NCBI GenBank assembly: GCA_903842475.1
Contig: CAIMMA010000714.1
Span: 1-7,199 of the forward strand
Reading direction: 5' to 3'
From: an uncultured bacterium
Lineage (GTDB): Bacteria; Desulfobacterota; Desulfobulbia; Desulfobulbales; Desulfobulbaceae
DNA: 7,199 bases
Shown piece after piece: positions 1-4,570 of this stretch. The notes beneath the pieces are model-generated. The model ran no database searches, had not been told where the DNA came from, and saw only the letters and a program-made list of their open reading frames with translations. Each line of letters opens with the position of its first letter. The first letter of the stretch is position 1. The translations under genes and the position numbers were made by a program.

Positions 1-167
1 AAAGCGGTGTAGCCCTTGGCGGTGATGGAACCGAGCAGGAGGGCCAGAAACAGCAGACTGGCGCAAATAGCCGCCAGGCCGAACCAGCGGAACCGCCGTT
101 CCCGGCGATACCGCCTGGCCAGACCGACCTGCACCCGGTCCATGGTGGAAAGTTGTGGATCGTTCAT
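1..167 (-). CDS. pstA: Phosphate ABC transporter permease PstA, N-terminal part (runs off the left edge)
   Basis: Inner-membrane permease subunit that pairs with PstC to move phosphate from the periplasmic binding protein PstS into the cytoplasm, powered by PstB. Only the first 55 codons are present. They read MNDPQLSTMDRV, then a basic stretch with RRYRRERRFRWFG (about residues 18-30), then a first membrane segment (about 29-49) ending in a TAKGYTA-like turn. A basic R-Y-R-x-E-R-R-F patch before the first helix is typical of the N-terminal domain (DUF3333) found in long-form PstA proteins. The start at 167 is supported by AGGAG six bases upstream. It lies 60 bp downstream of pstC on the same strand, the usual pstC-pstA order. 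The call rests on a short N-terminus plus context; the transport domain itself is outside the window. Confidence 0.85.
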   Translation of the reverse strand, partial: MNDPQLSTMDRVQVGLARRYRRERRFRWFGLAAICASLLFLALLLGSITAKGYTA

Positions 168-173
168 GGCTGG

Positions 174-178
174 CTCCT
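174..178 (-). promoter_or_regulatory. Ribosome binding site of pstA
   Basis: AGGAG on the minus strand, six bases before the ATG at 167. It fixes the pstA start and shows that pstA has its own initiation signal despite being downstream of pstC. Confidence 0.7.
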
Positions 179-227
179 GCTCGAAGGGTTAAGATGACTG
201 CCTGTCCGGCAAAGGCCGTCGGGTCGC

Positions 228-1613
228 TTATTCATATTCTTCCCGGTATTTCCGGACCACATAGAGCGCGATCACATTGAGCGCCAGGGTGACGACAAAA
301 AGCAGCATGCCCAGCGCAAAGGCGGCCAGCGTCTTGGGACTGTCGAATTCCTGGTCGCCGACCAGCAGGGTGACGATCTGCACGGTCACCGTGGTCACCG
401 CCTGCAGCGGATTGAGGGTGAGGTTGGCGGCCAGGCCCGCGGCCATGACCACGATCATGGTCTCGCCGATGGCCCGCGAGACCGCCAGCAGGATCGAGCC
501 GACGATCCCGGGCAGGGCGGCCGGCAGGATGACCAACTTGATGGTCTCGCTCTTGGTGGCCCCCAAACCGTAGGAGCCGTCGCGCATCGACTGGGGCACA
601 GCGTTGATGACGTCATCGGAAAGCGAACTGACGAACGGGATGATCATGATGCCCATGACCACACCGGCGGCTAGGGCGCTCTCCGAGGAGACCGACAAAC
701 CGACCGCGCTGCCGAGGTTGCGGATGAACGGTGCCACCACCAGGGCGGCGAAAAAGCCGTACACCACGGTGGGCACCCCGGCCAGGATCTCCAGCAGCGG
801 CTTGACGATGGCGCGGAATTTCGGTCCCGCATATTCGGAGAGGTAGATGGCCGACATCAGCCCGAAGGGCACGGCAATGGCCATGGCGATGCCGGAGATA
901 AGAAAGGTGCCGGCCAGCACCGGGACCGCGCCGAAACTGCCCGAGCTCCCGACCTGATCGACGCGCATCGCCATCTGCGGGCTCCACTTGAGACCGAAGA
1001 GAAAATCAAAAAACGGCACCTGCTGAAAAAAACGGATCGACTCGAACAGCACCGAGAGGACGATCCCGATGGTGATGAACACCGCGAAGGTGGAGCAGAG
1101 GTTCAGGAGGATTTCAATGGCGATCTCAACCTGGTTGCGGGCCCGCAGGTCAGGCCGGATCCTGGCATGGACGAGATAGGCGGCAATCACGGCCGTGGCC
1201 AGGGTCACCACGGCCAGGGCCAGGTGACTGATCCGGAGCATCCCGGCATACTGGTCGGCGGCGGCCTGCAGCAGCGGATCGACCTGGCGGCCCAAGATAT
1301 TGCCCGCAACCAGATTGCGCAGATCGTTGACCAGGAGATTAAGCTGGTCCGGAGTCAGCGCCCCCTTGGCGGTGGTCACGCCTTTAATGGCCCAATCGGT
1401 GAGCAGAGGCTCGGCGGCCCACTGCCAGACCACCACGATCAGCAGGGAAGGAATCGCGCACCACAGCGCGGCCAGCATCCCGTAATAACCCGGCCGGCTA
1501 TGCATTTTTACCGGCGAAGGCTGTACCGCTAGCGCAAAGGCTTTTCTCCGTCCCTGCCAGAAGGCCAGCGCGGAAAGGAGCAAAACGACGAGTATAAGGA
1601 ACAGGGGCGGCAT
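228..1613 (-). CDS. pstC: Phosphate ABC transporter permease PstC (long form)
   Basis: Inner-membrane permease of the PstSCAB phosphate importer, partner of the PstA encoded next. From the ATG at 1613 it has 461 residues. The N-terminus has a membrane helix followed by GRRKA (about residues 1-24), matching the DUF3708 extension of long-form PstC; more helices lie near 45-65 and 130-150. The binding-protein-dependent transport domain follows (about 225-455). Its EAA coupling loop GLGATKSETIKLVILPAALP (about 349-368) contacts PstB, followed by the PstC hallmark RAIGETM. The length exceeds short PstC proteins of about 300-320 residues because of the N-terminal extension. Start choice: the ATG at 1613 has GGAG five bases upstream and begins directly with the hydrophobic helix. 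An in-frame ATG at 1643 would add 10 residues but has a poorly spaced AGGTGG. pst operons are usually under PhoB control; I see no convincing Pho box upstream. Confidence 0.95.
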   Translation of the reverse strand: MPPLFLILVVLLLSALAFWQGRRKAFALAVQPSPVKMHSRPGYYGMLAALWCAIPSLLIVVVWQWAAEPLLTDWAIKGVTTAKGALTPDQLNLLVNDLRNLVAGNILGRQVDPLLQAAADQYAGMLRISHLALAVVTLATAVIAAYLVHARIRPDLRARNQVEIAIEILLNLCSTFAVFITIGIVLSVLFESIRFFQQVPFFDFLFGLKWSPQMAMRVDQVGSSGSFGAVPVLAGTFLISGIAMAIAVPFGLMSAIYLSEYAGPKFRAIVKPLLEILAGVPTVVYGFFAALVVAPFIRNLGSAVGLSVSSESALAAGVVMGIMIIPFVSSLSDDVINAVPQSMRDGSYGLGATKSETIKLVILPAALPGIVGSILLAVSRAIGETMIVVMAAGLAANLTLNPLQAVTTVTVQIVTLLVGDQEFDSPKTLAAFALGMLLFVVTLALNVIALYVVRKYREEYE

Positions 1614-1618
1614 AATGG

Positions 1619-1622
1619 CTCC
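1619..1622 (-). promoter_or_regulatory. Ribosome binding site deciding the pstC start
   Basis: GGAG on the minus strand, five bases before the ATG at 1613. It favours this start over the in-frame ATG at 1643, whose only upstream candidate is AGGTGG lying almost against the start codon. Confidence 0.5.
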
Positions 1623-1711
1623 ATGGCTGAACGGTGAGGTCATCCCACCTGTGCTTCAACACCTAGAGCAAAAGGTACCGTCTGATTATTAAAGGCAGGT
1701 TCGATGTTTAT

Positions 1712-1728
1712 TAGGATAGGATTAGGAT
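1712..1728. repeat. Three close TAGGAT direct repeats upstream of pstC
   Basis: TAGGAT occurs at 1712-1717, 1717-1722 and 1723-1728, so the copies are 5 and 6 bp apart. On the minus strand they lie about 18-35 bp upstream of a TTTAAT hexamer (1688-1693) that could serve as the pstC -10 box, placing them where a -35 element or activator site would be. The spacing does not match the classical Pho box of two 7-bp repeats in an 11-bp period, so assignment to PhoB is not supported. Function is unknown. Confidence 0.35.
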
Positions 1729-1750
1729 TATTGCACCGGCCGGTGCAATA
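1729..1750. promoter_or_regulatory. 22-bp perfect palindrome, candidate operator between pstC and pfkA
   Basis: The 11-bp half site TATTGCACCGG is followed directly by its exact reverse complement with no spacer; symmetry breaks at 1728/1751. A gapless palindrome of this length is typical of a binding site for a dimeric regulator. No T-run follows on either strand, so a terminator is unlikely. It covers the -35 element and most of the spacer of the predicted pfkA promoter, a repressor-like position. It lies 179 bp upstream of the pfkA start and 116 bp upstream of pstC, so it could affect either gene. The regulator is not identified. Confidence 0.55.
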
Positions 1751-1760
1751 TGGTTACAAT
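1731..1760 (+). promoter_or_regulatory. Candidate sigma70 promoter for pfkA
   Basis: A good -10 box TACAAT (1755-1760, five of six consensus bases) is preceded at 18 bp by a weak TTGCAC (1731-1736, three of six). A start near 1767 would give a leader of about 140 nt before pfkA. The -35 element lies inside the 22-bp palindrome. The leader contains an 8-bp palindrome GACCGGTC (1817-1824) and a small hairpin GGTTG-CCG-CAACC (1872-1884) 13 nt before the ribosome binding site. I see no recognisable riboswitch. Confidence 0.4.
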
Positions 1761-1897
1761 AGCAACTATCGGATGAACTGCCAGAGATCGTCCCAAAGAT
1801 CCTCACCGACAGGAACGACCGGTCAGCCCCCCCGTCCCCATCGTGTTGCCGTTGCCCCGTCATTACGCCAAGGTTGCCGCAACCCGAGCAATTTCAC

Positions 1898-1902
1898 AGG
1901 AG
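1898..1902 (+). promoter_or_regulatory. Ribosome binding site deciding the pfkA start
   Basis: AGGAG five bases before the ATG at 1908. It marks this ATG as the true start, although the reading frame stays open for 68 more codons upstream; that upstream translation has no PFK character. Confidence 0.8.
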
Positions 1903-1907
1903 AAGCC

Positions 1908-3038
1908 ATGGGAAAATGTATCGGCATTCTGACCGCGGGCGGTGACAGCCCCGGACTCAACGCAGCCATCCGGGCCATCGGCAAGAGCGCGCTCAATGCC
2001 TACAACATGCGGGTGATCGGTTTCCGCGACGGCTTCCGCGGCCTGATGGAAAACCGCACGGTCCTGCTGGAGGGCGAGATTCTTTCCGGCATCCTCACCC
2101 TGGGCGGCACCATCCTCGGCACCAGCCGTGATAAACCGCATAAAATGCCGGTTGGTTCCAAGGTCCAGGACATGACCGAGGTGATCCTCGACAATTACCA
2201 CCGCCATAACCTGGAAGCGCTGGTCTGCATCGGCGGCGGCGGCACCCAGAAAAACGCCTACCGGCTGGCGCAGGCGGGGATGAACGTCCTCACCCTGCCC
2301 AAGACCATCGACAACGATGTCGCCATGACCGACATCACCTTCGGATTCGACACCGCCCTGTCGATCGCCACCGAAGCCATCGACCGTCTCCACTCCACCG
2401 CCCACAGTCACCACCGCATCATCGTGGTCGAAATCATGGGCCACAACACCGGCTGGCTCGGCCTGGGCGCGGGCATGGCCGGCGGCGCCGATGTCATTCT
2501 CATCCCGGAAATTCCCTACGATGTCCAGCAGGTGGCCGAGGCCATCCGCCGGCGGCGGCACCGGGGTAAAAATTTCAGTATCGTCGCGGTTTCAGAAGGC
2601 GCGCTGTCCCAGGAGGATGCCAAGGAACTGGCTCAATTGCAGAAGAAAAAACAGGGGACCGAAGAAGAGAAAAAACAGAAGAAAATTACCGCCGCCCTCG
2701 ACGCCTTCCGGGTCAACCACACCACCAATACCCTGCGGCTTTCCGGGCAACTGGAAGCGCTCACCGGCCTGGAAAGCCGGGTGACCATCCTGGGGCACCT
2801 GCAGCGCGGCGGCACCCCTTCGGCAGCCGACCGGATTCTCGCCACCCGGCTCGGCACCGCCTGCGTGGCGGCCATCGACGAAAAACGGTTCGGCTGCATG
2901 GTGGCGGTGAAAGGCGAATCCACTGAACTGGTGGATTTAAGCGAGGTGGTCGGCAAGCGCAAGACCGTGCCCCTGGATCATCCCTGGATCCGGGCCGCCC
3001 TGGAAACCGGCACCTGCATGGGCAACCACATCTTTTAG
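1908..3038 (+). CDS. pfkA: 6-phosphofructokinase (PfkA superfamily, PPi-PFK-like clade, probably ATP-dependent)
   Basis: Cytoplasmic enzyme that phosphorylates fructose 6-phosphate to fructose 1,6-bisphosphate, the committed step of glycolysis. 376 residues, longer than E. coli PfkA (320). Motifs in order: GILTAGGDSPGLNAAIR (6-22); IGGGGTQKNA (108-117); PKTIDNDV (131-138) with the catalytic Asp135; TFGFDTA (144-150); Arg170 and EIMGHNTGW (175-183); GADVILIPE (193-201); a lysine/glutamate-rich insert (about 236-262); ESRVTILGHLQRGGTPSAADR (289-309) with sugar-phosphate residues Arg291, His297 and Arg300. The donor-site position that is Gly104 in ATP enzymes and Asp in PPi enzymes is Gly112, pointing to ATP. 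Lys132 in PKTIDND is the residue usual in PPi-PFKs and related long ATP-PFKs. Two oddities: Gly111 where E. coli has Asp103, and His179 where it has Arg171. The start is set by the ribosome binding site. It is convergent with ald. Confidence 0.93.
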   Translation: MGKCIGILTAGGDSPGLNAAIRAIGKSALNAYNMRVIGFRDGFRGLMENRTVLLEGEILSGILTLGGTILGTSRDKPHKMPVGSKVQDMTEVILDNYHRHNLEALVCIGGGGTQKNAYRLAQAGMNVLTLPKTIDNDVAMTDITFGFDTALSIATEAIDRLHSTAHSHHRIIVVEIMGHNTGWLGLGAGMAGGADVILIPEIPYDVQQVAEAIRRRRHRGKNFSIVAVSEGALSQEDAKELAQLQKKKQGTEEEKKQKKITAALDAFRVNHTTNTLRLSGQLEALTGLESRVTILGHLQRGGTPSAADRILATRLGTACVAAIDEKRFGCMVAVKGESTELVDLSEVVGKRKTVPLDHPWIRAALETGTCMGNHIF

Positions 3039-3049
3039 CGGTTTCGAGA

Positions 3050-3090
3050 GGCACGCCGTTTGAGCGCGCCCACCGGAAACGGGGGGTGCC
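3050..3090. terminator. Imperfect stem-loop between convergent pfkA and ald, possible bidirectional terminator
   Basis: GGCAC (3050-3054) plus CCGTTT (3056-3061) pair with AAACGG (3077-3082) plus GTGCC (3086-3090), leaving a 1x3 internal loop and a 15-nt apical loop. It fills most of the 56-bp gap between the two stop codons, where a shared terminator is expected. No U-tract follows on either strand, so it is not a textbook intrinsic terminator. Confidence 0.35.
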
Positions 3091-3094
3091 GCGT

Positions 3095-4225
3095 TCAGGT
3101 CTCGGAGCCGGCCGCCAGCACCGCGCCCAGAGGGGTATACGCCAACCCAAAAGCCACGGCCACGGCCTGACAGGTGACCTGACCTGCAACCATGTTGACC
3201 CCCAGGCCGATGCCGGGATCGTCCAGCGCCGCCCGTTGCCAGCCTTTATCGGCTAAAAGAACGGCATAGGGCAGCGTGGCGTTAGTCAGGGCCAGGGTCG
3301 AGGTCAACGGCACGGCGCCGGGCATATTGGCCACGCAGTAATGGAGCAGGCCATCGACCGTAAACACCGGCTGATCGTGGGTGGTCGGCCGGGAGGTCTC
3401 GAAACAGCCGCCCTGATCGATGGCGACATCCACCAGTACCGCTCCCGGCTTCATGGTTTTCAGCAGCTCGCGGCTGATCAGCTTGGGGGCCTTGGCGCCG
3501 GGAAGCAGCACCGCCCCGATAACCGCATCCGCCTTGCGCGCCAGTTCACGAATGGTGGCCGGCGAACTCATCAGGGGGATACAGTTTTTGGGCATGGTTT
3601 CGGCCAGATGACGCAATCGGGGCAAACTGGTGTCCAACAGGTAGACGGTCGCCCCCAGACCGCTGGCAATCCGCGCCGCCTCGGTGCCGACCACCCCGCC
3701 GCCGAGCACCAGGACCATCGCCGGCGCCACCCCCGGCACACCGCCTAAAAGAATCCCCCGTCCCCCCTGGCTACGCTCGAGATACTTGGCCGCTTCCTGG
3801 GCCGCCATCCGGCCGGCGACCTCGCTCATCGGGGTCAGCAGGGGAAGCGCGCCCCGCTGATCGGTAATGGTTTCATAGGCGATGCAGACCGCCTTGCGCG
3901 CCATCATCTCCCGGGTCAAGGCTTCGGAGGCGGCGAAATGAAAATAGGTAAAGAGGATCTGCCCCTCCCTGATCAGCTCGTATTCCGGGGGCAGCGGTTC
4001 CTTGACGTGCATGATCATCTCCGCCTGCCCGTAAATCGCCGCCGGCGTTGTCATCAGTTCCGCCCCGGCCGCCGCGTAGAGCGGGTCGGCAAAGCCGCTG
4101 CCGGCGCCGGCATGCTGCTCCACCAATACCCGGTGGCCGCCCTTGACCAGCACCTCCGCGCCCGCCGGGGTCAGACACACCCGATTTTCCTCTGCTTTGA
4201 TTTCCTTAAGAATGCCGATGATCAT
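3095..4225 (-). CDS. ald: Alanine dehydrogenase
   Basis: NAD-dependent cytoplasmic enzyme that reversibly converts L-alanine, NAD+ and water to pyruvate, ammonium and NADH. It links alanine use or synthesis to the pyruvate node and can recycle NADH in anaerobes. 376 residues, close to the usual 371-ish, and collinear with characterised Ald: Arg15 and Lys75 (MHVKEP) bind pyruvate, His96 (YFHFA) and Asp270 (VDVAIDQGG) are catalytic, and Asp198 (LLDTS) binds the NAD ribose. The Rossmann glycine motif is VLVLGGGVVGTEAA (171-184). The N-terminal signature GILKEIKAEENRVCLTP and the ending NMVAGQVTCQAVAVAFG are also typical. The start at 4225 has GGAG six bases upstream and its own promoter. It appears monocistronic and convergent with pfkA. 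No key residue is missing. Confidence is very high; alternative NAD(P) transhydrogenase alpha is excluded by length and the intact Ald active site. Confidence 0.97.
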   Translation of the reverse strand: MIIGILKEIKAEENRVCLTPAGAEVLVKGGHRVLVEQHAGAGSGFADPLYAAAGAELMTTPAAIYGQAEMIMHVKEPLPPEYELIREGQILFTYFHFAASEALTREMMARKAVCIAYETITDQRGALPLLTPMSEVAGRMAAQEAAKYLERSQGGRGILLGGVPGVAPAMVLVLGGGVVGTEAARIASGLGATVYLLDTSLPRLRHLAETMPKNCIPLMSSPATIRELARKADAVIGAVLLPGAKAPKLISRELLKTMKPGAVLVDVAIDQGGCFETSRPTTHDQPVFTVDGLLHYCVANMPGAVPLTSTLALTNATLPYAVLLADKGWQRAALDDPGIGLGVNMVAGQVTCQAVAVAFGLAYTPLGAVLAAGSET

Positions 4226-4231
4226 CAGTTG

Positions 4232-4235
4232 CTCC
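4232..4235 (-). promoter_or_regulatory. Ribosome binding site of ald
   Basis: GGAG on the minus strand, six bases before the ATG at 4225. Confidence 0.65.
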
Positions 4236-4248
4236 GGGTGCGGGGGAA

Positions 4249-4264
4249 TTCAGATACAGCTGAA
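4249..4264. promoter_or_regulatory. Small dyad at the ald promoter start region
   Basis: TTCAG (4249-4253) and CTGAA (4260-4264) are exact inverted repeats separated by 6 bp. The dyad touches the ald -10 box and covers the expected transcription start, a position compatible with a repressor site. Ald genes are often controlled by Lrp/AsnC-type or other regulators, but nothing here identifies one; a 5-bp dyad can arise by chance. Confidence 0.25.
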
Positions 4265-4292
4265 CATAGCATACCTTTTCGACCAGGGTCAA
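4263..4292 (-). promoter_or_regulatory. Extended -10 sigma70 promoter of ald
   Basis: On the minus strand TTGACC (4287-4292, five of six) is followed after 18 bp by TATGTT (4263-4268, four of six), and the bases just before the -10 are TGC, an extended -10 motif. Transcription would start near 4256, giving a leader of about 30 nt. The spacer contains the 10-bp dyad GACCAGGGTC (4281-4290). Confidence 0.55.
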
Positions 4293-4570
4293 ACAAGAAA
4301 CAAAAAGCCGGTTCGGCATACGAGCAGAGTCCTTGCAGCCCTAAGGCAAGGGCCGGAAATCGAGGAGGCGAGCAAAAAAAAAACAAGGCGCAGGCAAGCA
4401 CAAATGCAGCATTTTTCGATAAATTATGGTTAATGAACTTGTCAGTATTGCTGTTCTTCCTTAAAAGAATAGGAAGTACTGCCGACAAATTTAATGAGGT
4501 TGCTGTTCCCTCGCCCATACCTGAGAGTAACCACACCAGCAACCCCGCACCTAATCCAGCTAGAGAAACC
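4293..4570. other. Non-coding, lower-GC region upstream of the L,D-transpeptidase
   Basis: With the ald promoter this makes a gene-free gap of 345 bp (4226-4570). It is visibly more A/T-rich than its surroundings. It contains an inverted repeat CCTTGC-N9-GCAAGG (4331-4351), a run of ten A (4374-4383), a 13-bp palindrome AAATGC-A-GCATTT (4402-4414) and a composite dyad at 4443-4481. Long open frames cross it on both strands, but they lack ribosome binding sites and recognisable protein character. I see no convincing RNA gene. Confidence 0.5.
4439..4467 (+). promoter_or_regulatory. Candidate sigma70 promoter for the L,D-transpeptidase gene
   Basis: TTGTCA (4439-4444, five of six) is followed after 17 bp by TAAAAG (4462-4467, four of six), in the A/T-rich stretch upstream of the gene. 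A start near 4474 would give a leader of about 97 nt. A composite dyad, CAGTA (4443-4447) and CTTCC (4456-4460) mirrored by GGAAG (4472-4476) and TACTG (4477-4481), overlaps the same stretch and could be an operator or leader hairpin. Confidence 0.35.

Noticed and set aside
1729..1750. Reading the palindrome as an intrinsic terminator.
   Set aside because: No T-run follows on either strand, the inverted arms leave almost no loop, and it lies between divergent genes, where no transcript should end.
1704..1907. N-terminal extension of PfkA by 68 codons in the open frame.
   Set aside because: The translation has low-complexity, non-PFK character. The AGGAG before 1908 and the canonical MGKCIGILTAGGD start show where the protein begins, and the extension would cover the palindrome and promoter.
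1644..1907. Classical Pho box for the pst genes.
   Set aside because: No pair of CTGTCAT-like 7-mers in an 11-bp period was found on either strand; only the TAGGAT repeats are present, with different spacing.
1863..2561. A 232-codon ORF antisense to pfkA.
   Set aside because: It is a shadow of GC-rich codon usage in pfkA, with a Gly/Asp/His-rich translation and no motif.
3938..4570. Open reading frame on the plus strand running 211 codons upstream of the transpeptidase start, giving an apparent 809-residue protein.
   Set aside because: The upstream part is antisense to ald and then crosses the A/T-rich control region. It has no family character, and the signal peptide at 4571 would be internal.
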